DNA of 64,000 bases. It comes from Mucilaginibacter tolerans (GTDB lineage Bacteria; Bacteroidota; Bacteroidia; Sphingobacteriales; Sphingobacteriaceae). The stretch is taken from the NCBI RefSeq assembly GCF_030519375.1, contig NZ_JAUMKB010000016.1, positions 1 to 64,000 on the forward strand. The letters are read 5' to 3'. Numbering within the stretch: position 1 is the stretch's first letter; every line of letters begins with the position of its first letter. Shown one piece after another: positions 34,010 to 43,811 of the stretch. Below the pieces are notes generated by a model. That model worked only from the letters and a program-made list of their open reading frames with translations, had not been told where the DNA came from and did not search any database. The translations under genes were made by a program, and so were the position numbers.

Positions 34010-35971
34010 CTATTTCGTCGCTTTCCAAACATTATTCTTCAGATCAATATCCGGTAACTCATGACCTGGATCGAGGACGATGCCTTTAATCGCTGATTTG
34101 GATGGATATTTAAATTTCCATACACCGCCGCGCTGCCAAATATTTACAGGCAGGTGCAGTGTTTCGGTTGTGCCGTTTTCCTGCGTGACCAGCAGGTCAA
34201 CAGGCATAGCCAGTTTCTCTTTATTTACAATGGTGATCAGTGCACCCTTTGCTGGATCATTTTGTATATAGCTTACAGATTGTACCGATTGATCTATCTT
34301 CCAGGTGGTAAAGAACCAGCCTTTCCAGAACCAGTTCAGGTCTTCGCCGGAAGCATCGTTCATGGCACGGAAGAAATCATAAGGCAGCGGGTGTTTGAAA
34401 GCCCAGTGCTTTACGTATTCGTTAAAAGCATAATCAAAACGCTCAGGGCCTAAAACTACATTACGCAGTATATCCAGACCTAAAGCTGTTTTAACATAAT
34501 ACTGACCATAATCATTCAGGCCTATAGCTTCAGGAGGGGTCATCAATGGGTCTTTGCTGTTTTTGAATTGACGCAAAATGGCTTGAGCGCGTTTTGCCGT
34601 ATCATTGTATTCACCGTGGTTAAACTGCTCAGTAGCGTACTCGTTAATAAAAGTATTAAACCCTTCATCCTGCCACATATATTTACGTTCGTTCGAGCCG
34701 ACGATCATCGGGAACCAGTTATGCCCGATCTCGTGTGTTACATCACCCCAAAGGCCGCCGTTTTTCAGGTCGCTCAGACAAAAAATAATGCCGGGATATT
34801 CCATACCTAAGGCTACGCCCGATACGTTTACAGCGGAATTCCACGGGTATTCAAAATATTTCTTGGAATAGATCTCCATGCTGTTTTTCAGGTATTCGGT
34901 TGAGCGGCCCCATCTGTCGTTACCCGAACTTTCAACCGGGTAGGCTGACATCGCAATGCCTTTTCTTCCTGAGGGGAAATTTACCCTTGCTGCATCCCAG
35001 ATGAATGCGTTTGAGGCTGCCCAGGAAACATCGCGACTGTTCAGCATTTTAAAATGCCATGTCTTGGCGCCTTTTGCACTATTATTTTTACCAACTTCTT
35101 CGGGACTGGTGATCATTACAGTTTTGTCACTTTTTCGGGCCTCGGCCAGGCGATTCTGTTGCTTAGTCGAAAGCACCTGCTCGCCATTCTGCAAGTCGCC
35201 TGAACCAACAACGGTCATACTTGCCGGTGCCGTAATGTAATAATCAAAATCGCCATAGTCGCAGTAGAATTCGCCTAACCCCATGTAAGGCAGAGTGTTC
35301 CAGCCTTCAACGTCGTCATAAACGCACATACGCGGATACCACTGCGCAATCTCATACACATATCCATCTTTAAATTTCTTGCGGCCCATACGGTCGGCAC
35401 CATAGAATGGCACAGAGAATGAATATTTAACTTTTACCTGAATCTTATCGCCTTTAGCACCCAACGGAGTGTATAGGCGTACCTGCATACGTGCATCGGT
35501 AATAACCGGGTCGACAGTATAAGTTTGAGTTTTGTAGGTTACTGAAACAGCCTCGATGTGATAACCGCCACGGCTAAATCCTTTTACGTCGAAACGGTCG
35601 CCGGTATATGGGGTAACATCGGCTCCACGAGAACCGGGTTTGAACAGGTTCTGATCCAACTGCAACCATAAATGATCCAGTTGATCGGGGCTGTTATTGG
35701 TATAGCTGATGGTTACTTCGCCAGTGATGGTCGTATCCTGCTGCGCTTCGTTAAGTGTTGCTTTGATTAAATAATCAGCACGGTTTTGCCAGTAATGCTC
35801 TCCAGGATTGCCGTTAGCCGAGCGGGTATTACCGCTGGTAACCGGCCAGGTAATCGGGCCAAACAAGTCCTGGTGGTCATATTTAATGGTATCGGTTTGC
35901 GCCGAGGCGTTAACGGCAATCAGCAGCATCAGGCCGATGCCTGCCACATGTTTTAATTTAAAACGGTTCAT
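34010..35971 (-). CDS. Secreted M1-family metallopeptidase
   Basis: The protein has 653 residues with a Sec signal peptide (ending VNASAQ). The M1 catalytic pattern is clear: exopeptidase-type GMEYPG near 390 (in place of GAMEN), zinc motif HEIGHNW near 415 and the third ligand in QDEGFNTFINE. It should be a zinc aminopeptidase-like enzyme in the periplasm or on the surface. The N-terminal beta domain carries KATLNEAQQDTTITGEVTISY, typical for the family. It is a single-gene transcription unit with its own terminator. Confidence 0.9.
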   Translation of the reverse strand: MNRFKLKHVAGIGLMLLIAVNASAQTDTIKYDHQDLFGPITWPVTSGNTRSANGNPGEHYWQNRADYLIKATLNEAQQDTTITGEVTISYTNNSPDQLDHLWLQLDQNLFKPGSRGADVTPYTGDRFDVKGFSRGGYHIEAVSVTYKTQTYTVDPVITDARMQVRLYTPLGAKGDKIQVKVKYSFSVPFYGADRMGRKKFKDGYVYEIAQWYPRMCVYDDVEGWNTLPYMGLGEFYCDYGDFDYYITAPASMTVVGSGDLQNGEQVLSTKQQNRLAEARKSDKTVMITSPEEVGKNNSAKGAKTWHFKMLNSRDVSWAASNAFIWDAARVNFPSGRKGIAMSAYPVESSGNDRWGRSTEYLKNSMEIYSKKYFEYPWNSAVNVSGVALGMEYPGIIFCLSDLKNGGLWGDVTHEIGHNWFPMIVGSNERKYMWQDEGFNTFINEYATEQFNHGEYNDTAKRAQAILRQFKNSKDPLMTPPEAIGLNDYGQYYVKTALGLDILRNVVLGPERFDYAFNEYVKHWAFKHPLPYDFFRAMNDASGEDLNWFWKGWFFTTWKIDQSVQSVSYIQNDPAKGALITIVNKEKLAMPVDLLVTQENGTTETLHLPVNIWQRGGVWKFKYPSKSAIKGIVLDPGHELPDIDLKNNVWKATK

Positions 35972-36137
35972 TAATTGAGAATTTGATAATCAGGAAGCAA
36001 AGAAACCAAATAAAATTGAGGAACTATCGATTTAGACGGGGGGAAGGTTGAAAATGTGATAATTGCACATTTTTAAAACTTTCGGATTACATAATTCTTG
36101 ATTTGAATATGCACTTTCGCGTTTTAATTTTCCGTCT

Positions 36138-38135
36138 ATGAACCGTCTCGCTAATTCTGCTTCACCCTACCTTCTGCAACACGCCAATAACCCGGTCGAC
36201 TGGTATCCCTGGGGCGCCGAAGCATTGCAAAAAGCCAAAGAGGAGAATAAGCTGATCCTGGTGAGTATTGGTTACTCGGCCTGTCACTGGTGTCACGTAA
36301 TGGAACACGAAAGTTTTGAGGATGAGCAGGTAGCTGCCGTAATGAACGAATACTTCGTTTGTATTAAAGTGGACAGGGAAGAACGGCCGGATGTTGACCA
36401 GATTTACATGAGCGCGGTGCAACTGATGACCGGACGCGGTGGCTGGCCATTAAATTGTATTTGTCTGCCCGATCAGCGACCCATTTATGGCGGTACTTAT
36501 TTCCGCAAAAACGACTGGGTAAGCCTGTTGTTTAACCTGGCTGATTTTTATAAGCAAAAACCCAAAGAAGCGGAAGAATATGCAATAAAACTGACCGAAG
36601 GCATCCGGCAGTACGAGTCGGTGAAGTTTATTGATAGTCAGCCTGAATACACGAAGGATGACCTGGAAACCATCCTGAAAAATTGGGAGCGATATTTCGA
36701 CAGGGTTGAGGGGGGGATAGGAAACGCACCAAAGTTCCCAATGCCGAATAACTGGCAATTCCTGATGCGTTATGCCTTCCTGATGCAGGACGACGATGTA
36801 GCACAGCAGGTTAAACTGACCCTGCATAAAATGGCCTTTGGCGGAATTTACGACCATATCGGCGGCGGCTTTGCGCGGTATTCGGTTGATGGTTACTGGC
36901 ATGTGCCGCATTTTGAGAAGATGCTGTATGATAATGCCCAATTGGTTGCCTTATACGCTGAGGCAACTGTTTGGCAATATGATCCGCTATATCTTCAGAT
37001 TGTGGACGAAACAATTGCATTCGTAAAACGGGAGCTTACCTCGCCCGAAGGCGGATTCTACTCAGCACTTGATGCTGATAGCGAAGGTGTTGAGGGGAAA
37101 TTCTATACGTTTACCAAAAAAGAAATAGAAAAAATACTCGGCCCGGATGCTGATTTGTTTTGCATTTATTATCACGTGACCGATGATGGTAATTGGGAGG
37201 AAGAAGAAACCAATGTGTTCTTCAGAAAAGAAACCGATCAGAAACTGGCTGAAAAATTAGGTTTGGGTGAGAATGATCTGGTTTCTAAAATTAATTCATT
37301 AAGAAATAAAGTACTGGAAGCACGAAGTAAACGCATACGGCCAGGGTTGGACTACAAAATACTAACCTCATGGAACGGATTAATGCTGAAAGGGCTTTGT
37401 GAGGCTTACCGGGCGTTTCATAAACCAGAATATCTTGACCTGGCTTTACGAAATGCAAGGTTTATAATTGACAATATGATAATTGAAGGGGGAAGATTAA
37501 AAAGGATTGCCTCAGATCAGGAGGCATTCGCTTTCCTCGACGATTATGCCAATACCATCGATGCATTTATTGCTTTATACGAAGTGACTTTTGATGAGGA
37601 ATGGCTGCAAAAGGCGAAAGATTTAACGGAGCAGGCTATAAAACACTATTACGATAAACAGACAGGCATATTTTATTTTACAGCTGCAGATGATGAGCAA
37701 TTGATCGCCCGTAAGTCGGAGATCATGGATAGCGTGATACCGGCATCCAATTCGGTAATGGCCAATAATCTTAAAAAAGTGGGATTACTTTTTGATAATG
37801 AGGATTATAATGAAAAATCTGCCCAGCTTTTGCGGAATGTGGCCGGACAGATAGCCAAATATGGCTCATCTTATTCCAACTGGTGTTCGCTGCTGTTAAT
37901 TGAAATATTTGGCATAAATGAGGTGGCAGTTGTAGGTGATAGGGCTGCGGCGCTGCGGGTTGAAATGGAAAAAAATTACATTCCCAATAAAATTATCTTG
38001 GGAGGTAAAAAAGGAAGTTTACCTTTGCTGCAAGACAAGTTTGCCGCTACCACCCGCATATTCATTTGTAAAGACAAAACCTGTGGTTTACCATCTGAAA
38101 ATACCGAAGAAGCACTAAAACAAATCTGGAATTAA
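36138..38135 (+). CDS. Thioredoxin-domain protein of the YyaL/SPATA20 (DUF255) family
   Basis: The protein has 665 residues. The N-terminal thioredoxin-like DUF255 domain contains the conserved SPYLLQHANNPVDWYPW and the active-site-like Cys49-His-Trp-Cys52 (SACHWCHVMEHESFED). The rest is an alpha/alpha six-barrel of the glycosidase or epimerase type (GGIYDHIGGGFARYSVDGYWHVPHFEKMLYDNAQL; LTSWNGLMLKGLCEA; FLDDYANTIDAF). Family length is normal. Its biochemical function remains unclear in all organisms. It is followed 24 bases later by the SlyD-type PPIase gene. Confidence 0.92.
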   Translation: MNRLANSASPYLLQHANNPVDWYPWGAEALQKAKEENKLILVSIGYSACHWCHVMEHESFEDEQVAAVMNEYFVCIKVDREERPDVDQIYMSAVQLMTGRGGWPLNCICLPDQRPIYGGTYFRKNDWVSLLFNLADFYKQKPKEAEEYAIKLTEGIRQYESVKFIDSQPEYTKDDLETILKNWERYFDRVEGGIGNAPKFPMPNNWQFLMRYAFLMQDDDVAQQVKLTLHKMAFGGIYDHIGGGFARYSVDGYWHVPHFEKMLYDNAQLVALYAEATVWQYDPLYLQIVDETIAFVKRELTSPEGGFYSALDADSEGVEGKFYTFTKKEIEKILGPDADLFCIYYHVTDDGNWEEEETNVFFRKETDQKLAEKLGLGENDLVSKINSLRNKVLEARSKRIRPGLDYKILTSWNGLMLKGLCEAYRAFHKPEYLDLALRNARFIIDNMIIEGGRLKRIASDQEAFAFLDDYANTIDAFIALYEVTFDEEWLQKAKDLTEQAIKHYYDKQTGIFYFTAADDEQLIARKSEIMDSVIPASNSVMANNLKKVGLLFDNEDYNEKSAQLLRNVAGQIAKYGSSYSNWCSLLLIEIFGINEVAVVGDRAAALRVEMEKNYIPNKIILGGKKGSLPLLQDKFAATTRIFICKDKTCGLPSENTEEALKQIWN

Positions 38136-38159
38136 AATACTTATCAAAAAAAGATACAA

Positions 38160-38660
38160 ATGAAGATTAAACCACAACACGTAGTGTCATTAACATATGA
38201 TCTGTACGTTAAACAAGATAGTGGCATAGAAGAATTGGTAGAAAGCGCTACTGAAGAACAACCACTTGTTTTTTTATACGGTGCCGGACAAATGCTGCCC
38301 AAATTTGAAGAGAATTTAAATGAGCTTTCAACAGGCGATCCTTATGAGTTTCGCTTATCAGCAGAAGATGCTTACGGTAATTACGACGACGAAGCTGTAG
38401 CGAGCCTGCCGAAGGAAATGTTCCAGGGAACTGACATTCCTGAGATAGGAAGCATGCTGCCTTTGCAGGATAATCACGGCAATCATTTCCAGGGACAGGT
38501 TGTATCTATAGCTGAGGATTCAGTTATAGTTGACCTGAACCACCCAATGGCAGGCCAGGAATTACATTTTAAAGGGATGATCATCAATGTTCGCCCGGCT
38601 ACACCTGAGGAGTTGTCTCATGGCCACGCCCATGGTCCGGACGGACACCACCACCATTGA
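38160..38660 (+). CDS. slyD: FKBP-type peptidyl-prolyl isomerase, SlyD-like
   Basis: The protein has 166 residues with an FKBP domain interrupted by the insert-in-flap chaperone domain (FRLSAEDAYGNYDDEAVASLPKEMF to HPMAGQELHFKG). It ends in a histidine-rich tail (HGHAHGPDGHHHH) that binds nickel or other metals in this family. It catalyses proline isomerisation and acts as a chaperone and metal carrier in the cytoplasm. Probably co-transcribed with the DUF255 gene. A gene-end hairpin follows the stop codon. Confidence 0.9.
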   Translation: MKIKPQHVVSLTYDLYVKQDSGIEELVESATEEQPLVFLYGAGQMLPKFEENLNELSTGDPYEFRLSAEDAYGNYDDEAVASLPKEMFQGTDIPEIGSMLPLQDNHGNHFQGQVVSIAEDSVIVDLNHPMAGQELHFKGMIINVRPATPEELSHGHAHGPDGHHHH

Positions 38661-38679
38661 TTTCGAATATCAAATTTTC

Positions 38680-38725
38680 AATTTCGAATGTTGAATTAAT
38701 ATTTCATTATTCAGCATTCGAAATT
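38680..38725. repeat. Post-stop word-repeat hairpin between convergent genes
   Basis: Arms 38680-38696 and 38709-38725 pair with a single mismatch over 17 bases (AATTTCGAATGnTGAAT), with a 12-base loop. The word ATTTCGAAT also occurs once more before the left arm (38660-38670). The element fills the spacer between slyD and the convergent gene ending at 38740. Confidence 0.75.
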
Positions 38726-38739
38726 CGGTGCTCATTATT

Positions 38740-39441
38740 TCAATAGCTCATAAACTCAAGCTCCCCATTTGTCCTGAGCACGCACCTGATGACGATGCGG
38801 GATACTACAGGTTCGCCATTATAGGTGGCTGGAATAAATTGCCTGTCTTCTTCCTTAAATAAATTAACATGCATGCTGATGGTCTGGTCGTATTGTATCA
38901 GCGAACAATTAGTGTGTACTTTAAAATCAGCCAATCTGCCCAAGGGACTTATCAGCAGTTCAACTAGAGCTACGCAGCCATATGTGCTATACTGATAAGG
39001 GTTAAATGGTGGTTGATATAATCCCAGGTAAGGCAGGTAGCCAAAATACCTGCCTCCGACTTTTATCGGTTTCGTTACTTTGTCGGAATCCGATATTTCT
39101 TTATCGACGCCATAATAAAAATCAGAAGATTGCATAAACTCTTTAGCCTCGTATTTGAACGTTTTATTGTCATAATCATATACCTGCATTAGCTTTCCTT
39201 TTGGGTCATAAAATCGCCATGTTCCGGTTTTGATGTTATTCGTATAACTACCCTGAGCTACGGGCACCCGGCGCCTGTACAAAGCCTCATAAGAGCCGTT
39301 TCTTATCTCAGGCTTATCCTTCAGCACATGGAATTTCTCGATAACGTTATCATTGAGTCTGTTCTTTTTTTCGATCGTCTCCTGGGCAAAGCAATCGGTC
39401 AGATAGAAAAGAAAACAAACAAATAGCAGAAAATTCTTCAA
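38740..39441 (-). CDS. Secreted protein with MORN-like start and TonB-C-like end
   Basis: The protein has 233 residues from a TTG at 39441, which gives a proper signal peptide (MKNFLLFVCFLFYLTDCFAQ). The open frame extends to 39519 but that part is not signal-like. The mature protein has a MORN/YwqK-like stretch (RNGSYEALYRRRVPVAQGSYTNNIKTGTWRFYDPKGKLM) and a C-terminal segment reminiscent of TonB-like energy-transducer domains (VALVELLISPLGRLADFKVHTNC, then VVSRIVIRCVLRTNGE). Both resemblances are loose. It is convergent with slyD and divergent from the thioesterase gene. Confidence 0.6.
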   Translation of the reverse strand: MKNFLLFVCFLFYLTDCFAQETIEKKNRLNDNVIEKFHVLKDKPEIRNGSYEALYRRRVPVAQGSYTNNIKTGTWRFYDPKGKLMQVYDYDNKTFKYEAKEFMQSSDFYYGVDKEISDSDKVTKPIKVGGRYFGYLPYLGLYQPPFNPYQYSTYGCVALVELLISPLGRLADFKVHTNCSLIQYDQTISMHVNLFKEEDRQFIPATYNGEPVVSRIVIRCVLRTNGELEFMSY

Positions 39442-39550
39442 AATTGGTCGTCGGTTTATGGCAATAATAGGGATACTTTCGGTATTTTGAAAGCTAAAAC
39501 AACCAACAACTACAACCAATAATCACTAAACTTGTAAACAAAATGCAGAC

Positions 39551-40117
39551 ATGCTAATCACCGACGATCAATCAAACTACAAACCGGTAAGTTTTTCGCA
39601 AACCACTATTACTGAATTGATGATCCCTTCTTATTCCAACTTTGGTGGTAAGATACATGGCGGTATCTTATTGTCACTGATGGACAAAGTGGCTTATGTA
39701 TGCGCGGCAAAGCATGCAGGGAATTACTGCGTAACAGCTTCTATCGATACCGTGGATTTCTTGCAGCCAGTTGAAGTTGGCGATTTGGTATCATTAATGG
39801 CATCCGTCAACTATGTAGGCAAGACCTCATTGGTGATCGGTATCCGGGTAGAATCAGAGAATATTAAAACAAATAAAGTTTACCACACAAATACCAGTTA
39901 TTTTACGATGGTAGCCAAAGACGAACAAAATATGCCTGTGGTGGTACCCGGTTTAATATTAGAGAACAAGGAACAGGTAAGGCGCTTTGTCGAAGCCAAA
40001 CGCCGAAGGTTGTTGAAACAAAACTACAAGCGCGAGGCGAGTGAAATAAAAGTGCCTGAAAGCGAGGAGCAATGCATGGAAATGCTGGCAGATGAGCGTT
40101 GCATCGTATCTTCCTAA
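39551..40117 (+). CDS. Acyl-CoA thioesterase (hotdog fold)
   Basis: The protein has 188 residues. The hotdog domain has the long-chain acyl-CoA hydrolase pattern: IPSYSNFGGKIHGGILLSLMDKVAYVCAAKHAG (helix and catalytic region), then TASIDTVDFLQPVEVGDLVSL and VYHTNTSYFTMVA. It hydrolyses acyl-CoA to free acid and CoA in the cytoplasm. The C-terminal 40 residues are charged and lie outside the domain. The ATG at 39551 is preferred; another ATG nearby is out of frame. Confidence 0.87.
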   Translation: MLITDDQSNYKPVSFSQTTITELMIPSYSNFGGKIHGGILLSLMDKVAYVCAAKHAGNYCVTASIDTVDFLQPVEVGDLVSLMASVNYVGKTSLVIGIRVESENIKTNKVYHTNTSYFTMVAKDEQNMPVVVPGLILENKEQVRRFVEAKRRRLLKQNYKREASEIKVPESEEQCMEMLADERCIVSS

Positions 40118-40180
40118 AATGTATCTTTGAGCAGGGGTATTTCCACAAACTATTGGTTGTTTTTTACCGTATTAAGTTAA

Positions 40181-42097
40181 ATGAAGATTTTTATTGGCCT
40201 GGTACTGACGCTGCTGGTACAAAAAGTAGCTTTTGCTGATAGTACTGTGCCTGCACCCTCCCCAAAGGATACTACTTATGCGGCCCAAAAAACAATAGAT
40301 GATCTTAATGATGTGGCTTATGGCTTGTATCTAAATGCTCCCGATTCAGCCCGCGCTATTGCAGAAAAGGCACTCCTTTTGGCAGAAAAATCGAAGTATG
40401 AAGCAGGTATTGGCCGCAGCTTCCTAAACATTGGGCATGTATACTGGTCCCAGTCGTATTATGCTATGGCACTGGTGTTTCTTAATAAGGCGCTGATCAA
40501 TTTACCCAAAGAAAAGCCCTTATTATTGGCTGACTGTTATGAGTTGCGCGGCCGTACCTACGCAGAACTTGGTAATTACAAAGACGCGCTCAATAACTTG
40601 CTGATTGCTGAAAAATATGCCGGCGATAATAAAGACGAATTGGCCGAAGTGCATAGTGAGCGTTCATATACATATATGCTGCTTAAAGATTACGACCGGG
40701 CTATAAGTGAAGCAAACCAATCGCTGGCTTTAAATAAAATCTCCAAAGACTATAAAAATACAGCTGTCATTTACGGCCGCTTAGGTAGTATTTACCTATA
40801 TACCAAAAATTATAAAGCGGCACTGGCCTATTCTGACACTGCATATCAGATGAGCCAAAAGGTAGGTAATAACCGTCTGCGGGCAAAAACGTTGGTCGGC
40901 TATGCCACAATTTATAACCTGCTGCACAGTTATGACAAAGCCATACCTTATGCCAAACAGGGAGCGGCCCTGGCCGATAGCATTGGCGTAATGGATGCCA
41001 TATCAACAGCATACCGGGAAATGGTAACCAGCTATGAACAAAAAGGCGATCTGAAACAAGCGATGGTCTATCAAAAGAAATACATCGCCATTAAGGATAT
41101 GCTGAACAGCTTCTACCGGTCTAAAAATTCGGAATTAATCCAGAGCTATTTCGAATTGGATAACCGCCTGGATGCAATAGCCAGCTTTGAACGTAATGCC
41201 AAGCAAATAAAAGCCAAGATGCAGTTTCAACGCATCATTATTATTTCGTTGAGCCTGTCTTTGCTGGCTGTTCTTACATTATTGCTGATCACCTACCATT
41301 TTTATAGACAGAAGAAGGATCTAAACGACGAGTTGAACAAAAAGCATGATGCTTTGCTGGAACATAAAAAACTTATTGAGGCTCAGACAGAGAATCTTCA
41401 GATGATCAGTAAAATTAAAGACAAGTTACTGGCAGTTATTGGTCATGACCTGCGTACGCCGCTGGCTAACCTGCGCAATATGGTTGAAATGTTTGAGGCT
41501 GATTATATTTCGGCAGACGAGATTCATTGGCTGATGAAAGATATAAACCCGCTGGTAAAGAGCGCAGAATTAACACTATCGAACCTGATGGAATGGGCCG
41601 GAAGCCAGATTAAAGGACAGAGTATTAATTCAACCAGGCTGGATATATTTCTGCTGGGGGTTGAAATGGAGCAAACCTTTAACCATGCACTTCATCGTAA
41701 AAATATTGAATTTCTGAACCAGGCTACAGCAGGCCAGTCGGTAATGGCCGATGAGAATCATATTAAGGTAGTATTGCGCAACCTAATTAGCAATGCCATT
41801 AAATTCACCGATGCCAAAGGGACGATTAAACTGAATTCGGCCTATAAGGAAAATAAGGTGATCATCAGCATACAGGACACAGGCAAGGGAATGACTGCCG
41901 ATGAAATAAGTAAATTGTTTTACCCGCAAACACATTTCTCGCAGCCGGGTACATTAGGCGAACAGGGCACAGGAATAGGTTTGCTGTTGTGTAAAGAACT
42001 TGTGGAGCTAAATGGTGGAAAAATGTGGATCAACTCAAAGCCGGGTAAAGGGAGCACCTTCTTTTTTAGCTTACCGCTTAATGCAGAATATGCCTGA
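40181..42097 (+). CDS. TPR-containing sensor histidine kinase
   Basis: The protein has 638 residues: signal peptide, a periplasmic array of about six TPR repeats (residues 60-330), one transmembrane helix near 352-372, a coiled coil and a complete kinase core. The H box has His422 in IGHDLRTPLANLRN, the N box reads NLISNAIKFTD, the G1 box DTGKGM and the G2 box GEQGTGIGLLL. It should autophosphorylate and signal to an unlinked response regulator, since none is adjacent. The architecture is the same as the truncated relative at 25154. A strong terminator follows. Confidence 0.9.
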   Translation: MKIFIGLVLTLLVQKVAFADSTVPAPSPKDTTYAAQKTIDDLNDVAYGLYLNAPDSARAIAEKALLLAEKSKYEAGIGRSFLNIGHVYWSQSYYAMALVFLNKALINLPKEKPLLLADCYELRGRTYAELGNYKDALNNLLIAEKYAGDNKDELAEVHSERSYTYMLLKDYDRAISEANQSLALNKISKDYKNTAVIYGRLGSIYLYTKNYKAALAYSDTAYQMSQKVGNNRLRAKTLVGYATIYNLLHSYDKAIPYAKQGAALADSIGVMDAISTAYREMVTSYEQKGDLKQAMVYQKKYIAIKDMLNSFYRSKNSELIQSYFELDNRLDAIASFERNAKQIKAKMQFQRIIIISLSLSLLAVLTLLLITYHFYRQKKDLNDELNKKHDALLEHKKLIEAQTENLQMISKIKDKLLAVIGHDLRTPLANLRNMVEMFEADYISADEIHWLMKDINPLVKSAELTLSNLMEWAGSQIKGQSINSTRLDIFLLGVEMEQTFNHALHRKNIEFLNQATAGQSVMADENHIKVVLRNLISNAIKFTDAKGTIKLNSAYKENKVIISIQDTGKGMTADEISKLFYPQTHFSQPGTLGEQGTGIGLLLCKELVELNGGKMWINSKPGKGSTFFFSLPLNAEYA

Positions 42098-42120
42098 TCT
42101 GAATTAATGGGTTAAAATGT

Positions 42121-42160
42121 AACAAGAGAGATACAAACCGTATCTCTCTTGTTATTTTAT
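42121..42160. terminator. Strong terminator hairpin
   Basis: A perfect 14-base stem (AACAAGAGAGATAC and its complement) with a five-base loop is followed by ATTTTAT. It isolates the sensor kinase gene from the sugar gene cluster that begins at 42252. Confidence 0.85.
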
Positions 42161-42251
42161 GCAAATTGATAGCGCGTTCTGTAGCTTTTATCAATGTAAT
42201 TTATAATTTAGTGAACCCGATTATTTAATTTAAGCCAAACACCCTTCCCAA

Positions 42252-43781
42252 ATGAAAAATAAGACGCTCAGATGGCTGACTTGTGCTTTTTTTAGCTTAG
42301 TACTTTTAGGTGCCAATGCCTATGCTCAGGTAGGTATATTTGATAATCAGTCTGATGTTGGCCCGGTTAAGCATCCGGGAACCGCTTCGTTTGATACAGC
42401 TACCCAGCAATATACCCTTACAGGAGCGGGTGCCAATATTTGGGGCACGCATGATGAATTCCATTTTGCATGGAAGAAGATGAAAGGTGATTTTATCTTA
42501 AGGGCCAATGTTGCATTTATCGGAAAAGGGGTAGAGGATCATAGAAAAATAGGCTGGATGGTGCGTTCATCACTTGATACCAATTCAAAACATATTAATG
42601 CTGTATTACATGGCGATGGCTTAACTTCCTTACAGTTCAGACGAACAGTTAGTGGAACAACGGAAGAAAAGAAATCAACGTTGACTCATGCCGATATAAT
42701 TCAATTGGAAAGAAAAGGAAGCTCTTATGTCATGTCGGTAGCTCATAAAGGAGAAACATTTGTAAGCGAAAAACTGGACGACCTTGATTTGGGTGATGAT
42801 GTGTATGTAGGGATATTCATTTGTTCGCACAATGTTGATGTGACGGAGAAGGCCACTTTTGATAATGTACGTATTGTTGTTCCGGCGGGGAAAGATTTGG
42901 TTCCCTACAGAGACTATTTAGGGAGCAGTATCGAAATACTCGACGTAGAAAATCAGACCAGTAAAGTAATTTATCAGATACCAAACTCATTACAGGCACC
43001 AAACTGGTCAAAGGATGGTAAATCACTTATTTATAATCGTGAAGGCAAGTTATACAATTTCGATCTGGCTTCCGGGACACCAAAAGAGATCAATACAGGT
43101 ACCGCAAATAAAAATAATAACGACCACGTAATTTCATTCGATGGGAAAATGCTGACCATTAGCAGCGGGAATGGTGAGAATGGCGCCTCGTTGGGCTTTA
43201 CGGTGCCAATAGGTGGAGGAGAAGCAAAGCAGATCACACCAACCGGCCCGTCATACATGCATGGCTGGTCGCCCGATGGTAAATACATTGTTTTTTGCGG
43301 TGAACGGAACGGAGAATATGATGTCTACCGTATCCCGTCAAAGGGAGGCCCTGAAGTGCGGTTGACGACCACAAAGGGGTTGGATGATGGCCCGGAATAT
43401 AGCCCCGATGGTAAGTATATTTATTTCAATTCGGTACGCAGTGGTTTGATGCAGGTATGGCGCATGAAGGCTGATGGCAGCGCGCAAACTCAGTTAACCA
43501 ACGACGATTTTAATAACTGGTTCCCGCATATTTCGCCTGATGGTAAATGGATCGTTTATATTACCTTTCTGAAGGACGAAGTTACGCCAGCCGATCACCC
43601 TTTTTATAAGCATGTTTATTTAAGAATAATGCCGGTTGGGGGCGGTCCGTCAACAGTAGTAGCTTATCTGTATGGAGGGCAGGGGACTATCAATACCCCA
43701 TCATGGGCACCGGATAGCAAGCATTTGGCATTTGTGAGCAATTCCAATTTGTTATTCCCGGTATTCCCGATAGGTCAATAG
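42252..43781 (+). CDS. Secreted TolB-like propeller protein with N-terminal lectin-like domain
   Basis: The protein has 509 residues with a Sec signal peptide (ending AYAQ). Residues about 30-210 look like a concanavalin/DUF1349-like jelly roll (HDEFHFAWKKMKGDFILRANVAF, RKIGWMVRSSLD, FDNVRIVVP). Residues 225-509 carry PD40 propeller repeats (SPDGKYIVF, SPDGKYIYF, SPDGKWIVYI). It probably binds a polysaccharide or glycoconjugate in the periplasm or at the surface. It is followed after 30 bases by a Tat-exported TIM-barrel gene, with which it most likely forms a transcription unit. Confidence 0.82.
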   Translation: MKNKTLRWLTCAFFSLVLLGANAYAQVGIFDNQSDVGPVKHPGTASFDTATQQYTLTGAGANIWGTHDEFHFAWKKMKGDFILRANVAFIGKGVEDHRKIGWMVRSSLDTNSKHINAVLHGDGLTSLQFRRTVSGTTEEKKSTLTHADIIQLERKGSSYVMSVAHKGETFVSEKLDDLDLGDDVYVGIFICSHNVDVTEKATFDNVRIVVPAGKDLVPYRDYLGSSIEILDVENQTSKVIYQIPNSLQAPNWSKDGKSLIYNREGKLYNFDLASGTPKEINTGTANKNNNDHVISFDGKMLTISSGNGENGASLGFTVPIGGGEAKQITPTGPSYMHGWSPDGKYIVFCGERNGEYDVYRIPSKGGPEVRLTTTKGLDDGPEYSPDGKYIYFNSVRSGLMQVWRMKADGSAQTQLTNDDFNNWFPHISPDGKWIVYITFLKDEVTPADHPFYKHVYLRIMPVGGGPSTVVAYLYGGQGTINTPSWAPDSKHLAFVSNSNLLFPVFPIGQ

Positions 43782-43811
43782 AATTATTTAACCAATTATA
43801 AACGCATAAAA

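Noticed and set aside
42118..42140. TGTAAC followed by CGTA near the kinase terminator
   Set aside because: The spacer is 15 and the sequence belongs to the arms of a perfect terminator stem; it is 110 bases from the next gene.
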